Assembly: GCA_015680685.1 (NCBI GenBank)
Contig: MNCI01004075.1
Span: 1-64,000 of the forward strand
Origin: Gnetum montanum
Taxonomy: Eukaryota; Streptophyta; Gnetopsida; Gnetales; Gnetaceae
Length of the DNA stretch: 64,000 nucleotides
Direction: 5' to 3'
Shown: piece by piece, positions 12,373-22,388 of the stretch
Numbering within the stretch: position 1 is the first letter of the stretch
Layout: each line of letters opens with the position of its first letter
Translations under genes and position numbers: made by a program
The notes under the pieces: model-generated
Told to the model about the DNA's origin: nothing
Database searches by the model: none
What the model saw: only the letters and a program-made list of their open reading frames with translations

Positions 12373-14192
12373 TGACATTCGAAAACATTAGTGTTTGGAA
12401 CACTAAGAGGTTGTCAAGCATATAGCCTAACCCCAAATCTGTGCAAGGGCTATGCTTGGAAATGGAAACGAGATGCCCTAAATTACCTTGTTAATCAGAT
12501 AGGGACTTACATGGTGTTAAAATAATGATGCGCAAGAGGGGTTTATACTACATTACGTGTGGACACTCAGACTGGCCAAGCCAAAGCATATTAGGATGTC
12601 CTAGCTTGAGTAAACGATGTGAATGTGCAACTACATATCAAAAAATAGAAGAATGCAAGATTTATGTCTAACATCAAAGAAAATTCTTGAAAATATGGAA
12701 TAGGATTTAAGAGAGAAAAAGTGAACTACCCCAAATGTGGAGCATAGATATTACTAGAAAAGAGGTGAGAATGGTATGTAGTGTACAGGAAAACATAGTG
12801 GTAGCATAGTAGTGTATTCACCATCTCTGGGATGCCTAGGACATGGAACTAATGATTTCTGTAGGGACAAAATTTACTGGGTTGGTTGTTGCCATGTTCT
12901 ATTGGTGTAATGGTGGACTACATTTTGACTGGCACCAAGGTGTGAAGTGTCAGGTGCTCAAGTGTGAGAATGCTAGGGATTCTTAGAAATTCAAAATGCC
13001 CAATGCTCTTTTAATATGCCAACCCTTGAAATGCAAAGTGCTATGGTATTTATAGGGCTAGGTTTAGTGTGAAATGTGGATCAGACACCACGTGGAATGA
13101 GGGTTAGCAGAAAATGTGAATCAGGTGACACATGGCAATGAGGGTTAGATGGGATTACACTGAAGTTTGCTACACTTCCATTAGAGTAGCAAAGTGTTAA
13201 GCTCAAAATAACTCTAACAGGTTCCTAGAGACTACTGAACTATGACTATACTGCCAAGACTACATGTGTTAATATTTGAAAGACTGCAATGTACTAGAAA
13301 ATAATGAAAAATAGTGCAACTTGGAGGCTACACTCTAGGATTATGTCTTCCCTTCTTTTGAGTAGGGTCAATTGCAGGAAAAAATTTTGTGAACTAATGG
13401 GGTGCAAAGAGATACAAATTGCTAATCTTGCTTTCCTGAGGAATGTCGAAGCTGAGACAAAGGTTGGTGCTAAGTTCTGGAGACTTTTAGAGGCTGTTGA
13501 AGGCTTTTCTGTAGTGTCAAGTTGGCTACACTCTAGAGCGTAACATAACACTTAGTGAAATTTTATATAATTTTGATTTTTAACACTGGTTATGTTGGCT
13601 ACATTGGGGAGCATAGCAAGGATAGTTAGCCAAAATTGAACAGTATATATAGATTTTCCTCATAGTATGGTGGCTATGCTCTGGGGTGTAGTAGGAGAGG
13701 TAGTCTTGGGAGTTAGAAAATTTTTCAAATGTTACTTCTATTTCAATCTAGCTTAACAGCTTCTTACCTAATACTTGGGCAAAACTAGTCAATGAAAAGC
13801 ATGCTATGCTGGCTATGTTGGAGATTGTAATAGAGCATAACAACCCAAAAGATAGAAAATTTGCCAAACTATTTTTTCCATCCCAGGTAATCTTGACAAC
13901 TTCTAGCCTAGCGCATGGGTGAATTAGTCACTGGAACATATGCTACATTGGCTACTATGGGGAACGTAGTAAGCATGACAACCTAGGAGATAGAAAATTT
14001 GCCAAACTATTTCATTCATCCCAAGTAATCCTAACAATTGGCTTGGCACTTGGGCAAATTGGACATGGAAGTGTGTGCTATGTTGGCTACACTGGGGAAC
14101 ATAGCACCAACACTTAGAAAAATTTTGCCAAGTTTTGATGCTTAGACGAATTTTTTGTTGAACTGTTGAAGCCCAAAATTGGTGTTGTTTCA
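12373..14192 (-). mobile_element. 3' LTR of a Tat-like gypsy element (LTR A)
   Basis: About 1.82 kb. Its left part aligns with the sequences starting at 33714 and 54258 (shared AAAACATTAGTG-type start followed by AGAGGTTG and TAGCCTAACC); its right end CCAAAATTGGTGTTGTTTCA is shared with the LTR ending at 56252. On the minus strand it starts TGAAAC and ends near GTCACA. The last 600 bp hold repeated blocks of GGCTAC..GGGGA.CATAG at roughly 75-140-bp spacing. The element is coded on the minus strand, so this is the 3' LTR. The left flank is integrase coding of another element, i.e. target DNA. Confidence 0.75.
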
Positions 14193-14210
14193 TTGGCCCC
14201 TCTTTGTTGA
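14193..14210 (-). promoter_or_regulatory. Polypurine tract of the element with LTR A
   Basis: On the minus strand the sequence AACAAAGAGGGGCCAA directly precedes the LTR start TGAAAC. Position and purine content fit the plus-strand primer site used by LTR retrotransposons. Confidence 0.6.
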
Positions 14211-14560
14211 CATCTAGAGGAGTGGCCCAGGATATGTCAATAAAGAACATGAAACACCATGGAGGACATGACACCAACAACACTCATTAGTGCTCAATTA
14301 GATAATGCTTCACTATCCTTGAGAGTGTGAAGGAAATAAAGTATGGAAGGGAATAGGTTAGGGAGATGGGTCAAGGTATAGCAAGTGGGGAAGATGCTCA
14401 ATGTGCATGCGGTTGTAGGATATGGAAATTCGATGCCTTGTTGCCAAATGGTACTTGTTGTTAACATATTATGATGTCCTACCCTTGAAACTCAACTTCT
14501 CATTAATGTGCTTGTGAGAGAGTCAATTTCAGGTGGACCAATTACAAAATGGTAACTTTG

Positions 14561-14596
<36 letters not shown>

Positions 14597-15351
14597 ATGT
14601 ATGTATGTATGTATGTATTTATTTCTTAGGCACTTGTTTTTTCCCATTTTTCTTCTTCTTTTATTTTCTCTCTCTCTCTTTCTTCTTCTTGGGAATTAGA
14701 AGATGTTTTATTATCAGGTAGACTACATGCTATTCAACAAGATTTGCTTAAAGGCAACCACATCACATCTATTGGATAGGTGTTTCCTCCTTGAGATGAG
14801 TTGTGTTACATCTGCTTGGGATTTGATTAACCCACAAAGGCTCCCCATGTGATAAGTTGCATTATGTCCATCATGGGTTCTGTAGTTGACTAAGGAAGGG
14901 TGCCATGTGCATTGGGGAAGATTTCCAAGAATATGGGGAAAGGTAAAGTAAAGGGGTAAATGTGAATTGGCTATAGTAGGGGTAATAAGGATGTGCACTC
15001 TTGCATAGCTTGGCGAGTCAAAGTGAGCACATTAGAGTAGTGCAGTGACAAACCACCATCATGAAACACACCTTTAAACAACATCAATGAGGATTCATCC
15101 TTCAAACACAACATAGAGAAAATAAGAAAAATAACCACACCATGTGAGATGAAGGTGAACTCTTTTTTGTAAAGGCATTACAAGGGTCATGAGTGATGTG
15201 TTAGTTGTAGGTGCATGCAAAGTGCAAAGTAGGAAGGCCAGTGCAAGCACTAGTGATGATAGGCTGCAAAAGCTCTAGTAGCCACACTAGAAGTGAGCAC
15301 CCAAGTGTCTCCATTAGCTAGTATAAGGTTGTAGTTGACCATGCTATGCGT
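14211..15351. other. Retrotransposon 3' untranslated region with microsatellite
   Basis: Lies between polypurine tract and minisatellite of the same element. It contains a (TA)n run followed by (TATG)n at about 14563-14617, and a pyrimidine-rich stretch to 14700. Open frames here have no recognisable motif. Confidence 0.5.
14563..14617 (+). repeat. (TA)n-(TATG)n compound microsatellite
   Basis: Alternating TA for about 30 bases, then five or so copies of TATG. A short open frame across it is a by-product of the repeat. Confidence 0.9.
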
Positions 15352-15566
15352 GCTAGTTTAACATCATAGCCTAAGGACATTTTGTATTAGTTTAACATTA
15401 TAGCATGTGTTTTGTGCCAATTTAACATTGTAGTGCACAATTTTAAGCTAGTTTAACATCGTAGTGGATGTTCTGTGCTAGTTTAATTTCACAGAAGATG
15501 TTTTGTACCAATTGAACATTGTAGCAAATGTTTTGTGCTAGTTTAACATCATAGTAGATGTTCACT
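15352..15566. repeat. 30-bp minisatellite downstream of integrase, seven units
   Basis: Units start at 15352, 15386, 15416, 15447, 15477, 15507 and 15537; a typical unit is GCTAGTTTAACATCATAG then TAGATGTTTTGT. It occupies the same place after an integrase C-terminus as the array at 10691 and has a related unit, but the second half of the unit differs. Confidence 0.88.
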
Positions 15567-15589
15567 TACCTTGATCTATCATTGGAATA

Positions 15590-16800
15590 ACACTATGTAC
15601 TAGGCATAGTGCGGTTTTAGGTACTAGTGGTTGATTAGATTGGCAAACTCATTACCATATAAATTAGTAAGCTTGAATGTTCCATTGTCATAGGTCTTTA
15701 TGACCAAGAACGACCCTTACCAGTGAGCTAAGAATTTGTCCATGGGTTCATGAATGACCTTGAGGACTAGGTCCCCCTTCTTGATTGAGCATTGATGTTG
15801 ATTGTGATGGTGATTTTGCCATTACTTTTCCTAGTACCACTTGATGTGATCAAGTGTTTGCACATGTTCCTCCTCTATAGATTCAATGTCAATGGTTCTC
15901 AACTCATTATTTTGAACCTCATAAATGGAGCTATAGAGGATCATCCAAAGTGATGGGACCTACAATTCAAGAGGCAACATTGCTTCAAATCCATACAAAA
16001 GGCTATATAGTGTCTTATAAGTTGTTGTTCTACATGTCGTGTAGTAGGCCCATAGTGCATAGACTAGCTATTCATGCCATAATTTCTTACTATTGCTAAT
16101 ATTTCTCTTTAGAAGGTTGATGATGACTTTGTTCATAGCCTTCGCTTGGCCATTTGCCTATGGGTAGTATGGTGATGAAAAGGAATGTTTAATAGCAAGG
16201 TTTCCATAGAAGGCCTTAGTTTCTGCACTACGAAATTGTGGCCCATTGTGTGTGACTATGGTCATGGCTAGATCAAATCAAGTCACTATATTGTCTAGGA
16301 TAAATTTACAAACTTGTGGTGTTCTCTTCCTAAGGGGAATGGATTCAATCCATTTGGTAATGTACTCAGTTGTAGTTATGGTGAAGCTATGTCTTGCAAA
16401 AGACTTAAGCATTATAGGTTCTACGATATCCAACCCCCAACATTGGAATGGTCATGTGATTTATGTAGTATGTAGTTTAGTGCGTGGCATGTGCATTCGG
16501 TTACCATGTCACTAATACACATCACATATCTTAACCTTGGAAACATAATAGAGCTCCATGTAAGAACAATAGTAGCCTAAGTGTCTAAGTTTTGCTACCA
16601 TTTCCATAGGTGCTATGTGGCCTCCACATAGACCCTCGTGGACTTGATTAACAATCATTTGTACTTCACTATCATTAATGTAGGTTAATATTATTTCATC
16701 ATAGGATCTACAACATAAGGTGCTATCACCTACAAGGATGTACTGTAGTGATCATTTTTGCATTGCATCTTTTTGAGTGGAGGCTAGGTGTTATGGAGGC
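15590..16800 (-). pseudogene. Ty3/gypsy integrase, inactivated
   Basis: On the minus strand the zinc finger comes first (HEGLCGGH at 16643-16620, then ICDVY, where the second cysteine of CxxC is a tyrosine). The core keeps WGLDIVEPI with the first catalytic aspartate. The second appears as IVTHNGPQF (D to H, about 16241-16262) and the glutamate region as NGQAKAMNK (E to K, about 16126-16156), so two of the three DDE residues are lost. LWAYYTT and a YSLLYGFEAMLPLE stretch follow, typical of Tat-lineage integrases, then a C-terminal segment near 15790-15600 (KGDLVLKVIHEP). Stops are scattered. It lies directly downstream of RNase H in the usual gypsy order. Confidence 0.88.
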
Positions 16801-16805
16801 TAACT

Positions 16806-19505
16806 CTATTGGAGGTACATTTTAATATCATCATACCACTCTTGGAAATGAGCTATGATTGTCATGTCTATGGATGTAATTCTTGTCATTTGAGTAAGAG
16901 GTTTGGTGCAATCCATTATTGAAGTAGGTAAGGCAAAAAACATGTTGGGTTCTATGCTTAAGGCTAAGGTGGTTAACGCATTAGCAATGATGTTCTCATT
17001 ATAGGGAATATGTTGGACATCCACGATTGCAAAATTTTTGAATAGATGTTTTCCCAAGTCATAGTAAGGTTTTAAATGTTGTGCTTTTCAACCATAAACC
17101 TCTGTAATTTGGTTGACTACAACCTATGAATTGCCTCATATTGTGATTTTTTGGATTCCTAAATCAAAAGTTGCTATGATACCTCTAAGAAGACCTTCAT
17201 ACTCTGCTACATTGTTTATGCAAGGAAATGCAAAGTGATACGTTAAGGGTCAGATCTCCCTAGAGGGAAACGTGTTGATGGTAGTAGCACTACCACCTTG
17301 TGAGGTTGAAGCACCATCAAAGTGTAAAACTACCTCAAAGTTTGTAGTTTCTTTGCTTATGCTATTGACATGCTCATTTGGGAATTTCAAATCTATTGTT
17401 TCTTGATTGTCTATGGGTGAAGCTATGAGTTATGCAGCTATTGCTTGACCCTTTGTGGATGCTTATACTATGTAGTGTAGATCAAACTCTATGGTTATTG
17501 CCTTCCACCATGCAATTCAACTACTTTCGTATATGTTTGTAGTAATTTCCTAAGGTACATTGCTTTTGTAGATAACATTAACCTTACTATGGAAAAGATA
17601 ATGTCTCCATTTCTTGAGTGCAAAGACTAAGGTGAAATAGTTATTCTCCACATCATTGTATTTTTTTCTCATGGGCCACTAGCACATGTCTTAAGTAGTA
17701 AATAGGAACCTTTGAGCATCATCTCACTTTTGGAAATGAGCTATGATTGTCATGGCTATGGATGTAATGATTGTCATTTGAGTGAGAGGTTCGATGCAAT
17801 CCATTATTGAAGTAGGTAAGGAAAAAAACATGTTGGGTGCTATGCTTAAGGCTAAGGTGGTTAATGCATCAACAATGATGTTCTCATTATAGGGAATATG
17901 TTGGACATCCACGATTGCAAACTTTTTGAATAGATGTTTTCCCAAGTCACAGTAAGGTTGTAAATGTTGTGCTTTTCAACCATAAACCTCTATAATTTGG
18001 CTGACTACGACCTATGAATTGCCTCATATTGTGATTTTTTGGATTCCTAAATCAAAAGTTGCTAAGATACCTCTAAGAAGACCTTCATACTCTACTACAT
18101 TGTTTATGCAAGGAAATGCAAAGTGATACGTTAAGGGTCAGATCTCCCTAGAGGGAAACGTGTTGGTAGTAGTAGCACTACCACCTTGTGAGGTTGATGC
18201 ACCATCAAAGTGTAAAAATACCTCAAAGTTTGTAGTTACTTTGCTTATGCTATTGACATGCTCATTTGGGAATTTCAAATCTATTTTTTCATGATTGTAT
18301 ATGGGTGAAGCTATGAGTTACACAGCTATTGCTTGACCCTTTGTGGATGCTTATACTATGTAGTGTAGATCAAACTCTATGGTTATTGCCTTCCACCATG
18401 CAATTCAACTACTTTCGTATATGTTTGTAGTAATTTCCCAAAGTACATTGCTTTTGCAGATAACATTAACCTTACTATGGAAAAGATAATGTCTCCATTT
18501 CTGGAGTGCAAAGACTAAGGTGAAATAGTTATTCTCCACATCATTGTATTTTTTTCTCATGGGCCACTAGCACATGTCTTAAGTAGTAAATAGGAACCTC
18601 TGAGCATCATCTCACTTTTGGAAATGAGCTATGATTGTCATGGCTATGGATGTAATGATTGTCATTTGAGTGAGAGGTTCGATGCAATCTATTATTGAAG
18701 TAGGTAAGGAAAAAAACATGTTGGGTGCTATGCTTAAGGCTAAGGTGGTTAACGCATCAACAATGATGTTCTCATTATAGGGAATATGTTGGACATCCAT
18801 GATTGCAAACTTTTTGAATAGATGTTTTCCCAAGTCACAGTAAGGTTGTAAATGTTGTGCTTTTCAACCATAAACCTCTGTAATTTGGTTGACTACGACC
18901 TATGAATTGCCTCATATTGTGATTTTTTGGATTCCTAAATCAAAAGTTGCTAAGATACCTCTAAGAAGACCTTCATACTCTACTACATTGTTTATGCAAG
19001 GAAATGCAAAGTGATATGTGAAGGGTCAGATCTCCCTAGAGGAAAACGTGTTGATAGTAGTAGCACTACCACCTTGTGAGGTTGATGCACCATCAAAGTG
19101 TAAAACTACCTCAAAGTTTGTAGTTACTTTGCTTATGCTATTGACATACTCATTTGGGAATTTCAAATCTATTTTTTCATGATTGTATATGGGTGAAGCT
19201 ATGAGTTACATAGCTATTTCTTGACCCTTTGTGGATGCTTATAATATATAGTGTAGATCAAACTCTATGGTTATTGCCTTCCACCATGCAATTCAACTAC
19301 TTTCGTATATGTTTGTAGTAATTTCACAAAGTACATTGCTTTTGCAGATAACATTAACCTTACTATGGAAAAGATAATGTCTCCATTTCTGGAGTGCAAA
19401 GACTAAGATGAAATAGTTCTTCTCCACATAATTGTATTTTTTCTCATGGGCCACTAGCACATGTCTTAAGTAGTAAATAGGGACCTCTGAGCATCATCTC
19501 ACTTT
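16806..19505 (-). pseudogene. Ty3/gypsy RNase H domain, three copies
   Basis: Each unit, read on the minus strand, contains the RT connection (about VAHEKKYNYVEKNYF, then LQKWRHYL) and an RNase H domain. Visible motifs are LHFDGASTSQGG (first aspartate), NNVVEYEGLLRGI (glutamate), GNS followed by a TAG stop and VVVNQI (the usual GDS aspartate is asparagine), and a C-terminal HIPYNENIIVDALTTLAL. The third catalytic acid is therefore lost and stops are shared among copies, so the triplication happened after inactivation or the copies inherited the same lesions. The leftmost copy leads into integrase, the rightmost follows RT. Confidence 0.85.
16840..19505 (-). repeat. 888-bp tandem triplication of the RNase H region
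   Basis: Three head-to-tail units (about 16840-17727, 17728-18615, 18616-19505) with the same phrase TTTTGGAAATGAGCTATG near each left boundary. The same reading frame recurs exactly 888 bp apart (17057, 17945, 18833). By eye the copies differ at only a few percent of positions, whereas the surrounding coding is much more mutated relative to functional relatives. The period is 296 codons, so the duplication keeps the frame. It arose by unequal exchange or template switching, after or late in the element's decay. Confidence 0.92.
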
Positions 19506-20812
19506 TGGCAAAGAAAAAAAGCAATGAATGCATCCAAGGTTGCAAGGTAAATCTAAAATGGCTTATCTTCTTGTAGAGGGTGAACTATTAGAAGTTGATC
19601 CAACTCTTTTTTGAGGTTGTCAAATGCCTCTTAGCATTGAGACATCTATTCAAAATGGACTCCTTTTTTAAGAAAATGTTGCATTAGCTACAACTTATTA
19701 GTTAACCATGTGAGAAACCTTCATACAAATTGTAATCTACCTTCTAACCCATGTAGCTCCTTAAGGATTACTACTGGTGCTATGTTTGTGATAGCCTTAA
19801 CCTTATTAGGATCTACATGTATGCTTGCTTCTAATACTACAAAGCCCAACATGCAACTGGTCTTGATGCCGAAGACAGACTTCTTGAGGCTTAGCCTAAG
19901 CTCATGTCTAAGGCAATGTTTGAGGACATGGTCTGAGTCATCTACATGGTCATGAGGTACCTTGGACTTAACTACTATATCATTGACATTGTCATTGAAC
20001 AAGTCTAGTAGATAATCACTAAAGATATATGCCATTGCATGTTGGTAGGTTTCTCTTGCATTCTTTAGTCCAAAAGGCATCATTATATAGTAAAATGTAC
20101 CCTATGGTGTCATGATGATGATGCTAAGTTGGTGCTCTAGGTTGATCCAAATTTGGTTGTACCCTAGGAACCTATCCATAAAGGATAATAAGGCATGACC
20201 AGTTATAGTATTTATGAGTTGGTCAATACTAGGCAATGGAAAATCATCTTTGATGGTCATCTTATTCAAATATTGAAAGTCTATACAAATGTGTATACTT
20301 CCATTTTTCTTAGGGACAACTACAATGTTTGAAACCCACTTTGTGTAGTTGATTGCTTGGATGAAACCCACCTTGTGAGCCTTCTGTTTGCTTGGTTTTA
20401 TGTGAGGATTGAGGATAATGTTGTGTTGTATTATGTGAGGGTTTAGGCCTAGCATGTCCTCATAGGACCATGTGAACACCTTGATGTTATTGTTGAGGAC
20501 TTTTGAGATGCTTTATTGGATTTGAGGCTCTAACAAGAAACTAAGTTTCAATGTCTTTGCCTTGCCTTTACATGTTACTACAAGGACTTCAATGAGAGGA
20601 TCCTCAGTTATGTCACCTTCTTCTACATCTAGAGCTTTGACTAAATGGTCTAGCCAATCTAGAGATGTCTCTAGGGATGATATATTTTTATCATAAGTTA
20701 TAGGCTCAAAGTCTAGGAGTTTACTATTTATGCATCTCATAGAATTTCCATAAGGTCCAATCAAGACCAAGGGCAAATGAAGACACTCATATGCATTCAT
20801 GTTGCAATCCTA
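19506..20812 (-). pseudogene. Ty3/gypsy (Tat-like) reverse transcriptase, inactivated
   Basis: Read on the minus strand from 20800, a pre-RT segment is followed by FTWSYEDMLGLNP, a phrase typical of Tat-lineage RTs, then VVVPKKNGSIHICIDF, FMDRFLGYNQI, and MMPFGLKNARETYQHAM. The catalytic box, normally YVDD, reads NVND (19990-19979), so polymerase activity would be lost. It continues with GFVVLEASIHVDPNKVKAI and LKELHGLEGRLQF. Stops (for example near 20513 and 20100) split it into three open segments. It is adjacent to RNase H on the left; on the right coding similarity stops near 20812 without protease, which is found only 6 kb further on, beyond gene X. Confidence 0.9.
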
Positions 20813-20829
20813 CCAAAATTTCCATGAAA

Positions 20830-21215
20830 AAACCAAAGAAATGTCAAATGGAACCTATCTTAATAAAGTAAAATCATCAAAAAAGGAATACAATGCTATG
20901 AAAATTTCCTTGACTATGCAATTTTGGGATCAAGTAAGCAAGTGTGTAAATTAATTTTAGGACCGAAATTAGCCATAGAATTGCTAGTTTAAGGTCATAG
21001 TAGACCATGGTTTATGTAGGACACATTGGTTTAATCAAGGCTTGGAAGGTTTTGAATGTGGGAATAAGTTGGGCATTTTCTAGCAAATCAGAAAAAAATT
21101 TTCTAACTCTAGGTGTTGTGGTTGTCCTACATTGATGTGGGAGACATGGGATAGTCCTACATTATGCATAGCACTTGGAACAATACTTGGGAGGGTGATG
21201 TGTCCTTCACCTCGA
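20830..21215. other. Spacer with one minisatellite unit
   Basis: Contains GCTAGTTTAAGGTCATAG at about 20985-21002, a unit of the 29-bp minisatellite family seen next to integrase and protease. Further on, a phrase with CCTACATTGATGTGGGAGA resembles a motif frequent near plant LTR promoters. No coding motif. Confidence 0.45.
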
Positions 21216-21220
21216 AAAAG

Positions 21221-21228
21221 TATAAATA
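21221..21228 (+). promoter_or_regulatory. TATA box candidate upstream of gene X copy 1
   Basis: TATAAATA on the plus strand, the strand of gene X. About 285 bp downstream the sequence CAGCAAG|GTAAGT (21506/21507) is an excellent 5' splice site. Together they suggest a leader exon and a leader intron for X. Alternatively this is an unrelated LTR promoter. Confidence 0.4.
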
Positions 21229-21919
21229 GAAGTTTTACCATAGTCAACCTATCATTTTGAAAAGTTGAAAAAAATAGTTACCAAGTATAGTATGGCCAAG
21301 GTGAAGGAAGTCAAACCATAGTAGTGAAAAAGAGGAAGTCAAAGTATAGAAAAGCAGAAGAAAAAAGAAAGAGCATAGATACCAACCTTCATGCACCATT
21401 GTAAATTTCAACACCTTGGCCTCACCAACATGGACAAAGAAGAATGCACATTGATGCACCTTTCTAAAGTGTGCATAGAGGATCATAGAAAGATGTCATC
21501 AGCAAGGTAAGTTGCTATGCTCTACCCTTGTGATTTATTTTCTTTCCTTGTTCACCTAGGGGTTTTTGGATTTTGAGGGAAACTTGCTCTAGGGAGGGTC
21601 CACCACTACCACTATGGCTACCATAGTAGCCATGGATGGGAAAGGGAGTAAGCGTGATGGATATTATAAGTTTTTGGATTTTTTGGATTTTTTGTGCATG
21701 ATTTTTGTGGCATCCTACACATGATGTGGGGTGAGGGTTTTTGTTGTCCTACATGTGACATGGGACGAGGGTTTTTGATGTCATGTATGTGATGTGGAAC
21801 AAGGCTAGAATGGTTTTTTTAATGTGAAATTAGAGGATAATGGTCAAGATTAAGTAGTGCCAAGTGCTAGAGCATAGTGGAGTAGGTAGGGTGAATATGA
21901 GGGTTACGACCATCACATT

Positions 21920-22388
21920 TGGATTTTTATATTTGGGAGTGTTACACTCTAATGCTACACTTTTACAAGTTTAAAAATTTCTTGAACCTCCCCATATTGA
22001 GGGTATGCTCTTGTGAGCTTAGCAAAAAATAGTTAGAAAAAATTTTGATTTTCAAGTTTTACACTCTACAGGTAGCATGACCAACACTTACAAATTTTGT
22101 AGTTTTTTCAAAGGTTATGGTTTGTGGGGAGCATAGCCAATAGTTAGAAATTTTTGTACTTTTTCGAAGGTTACACTTTGTGGGGAGAATAGCCAATAGT
22201 TAAAAATTTTTGCAGTTTTTTCGAAGGTTACACTCTGTGGGGAGCATAGCCAGCACTTAGAAAAAATTTTAAAATTTTAAGGATTACATTCTATGGGGAT
22301 CATAACCAAAAATTAGAAAATTTATTTTGATATTTTCAAAGCTATAACATTTGTAAATGTGAAACGTAGATGTTAGTGTTGTGCTCCA
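21920..22388 (-). mobile_element. LTR-end remnant beside gene X copy 1
   Basis: The segment ends in GTGTTGTGCTCCA followed by TTGGGG, aligning with the end of LTR A (GGTGTTGTTTCA then TTGGCC). Internally ACACTCTG then GGGGAGCATAGCCAGCACTTAGAAAAA matches ACACTGGGGAACATAGC and CACTTAGAAAAA in LTR A. The similarity suggests that an LTR of the same family once ended here, with the internal region to the right, which makes it a candidate 3' LTR for the X-gag element. Its left boundary cannot be placed. Confidence 0.45.
22058..22333. repeat. 56-bp tandem repeat, about five units
   Basis: Units begin near 22058, 22113, 22169, 22226 and 22280 and carry GGTTACACTTTGTGGGGAG then CATAGCCAATAGTTAGAAA. 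The unit is related to the subrepeats in the LTRs at 12.4-14.2 and 54.3-56.3 kb, so it is an expansion of an LTR subrepeat. Confidence 0.85.

Noticed and set aside
14533-14721. Open frame of 62 codons with an isoleucine-tyrosine repeat
   Set aside because: It is the translation of the (TA)n-(TATG)n microsatellite and the following pyrimidine tract.
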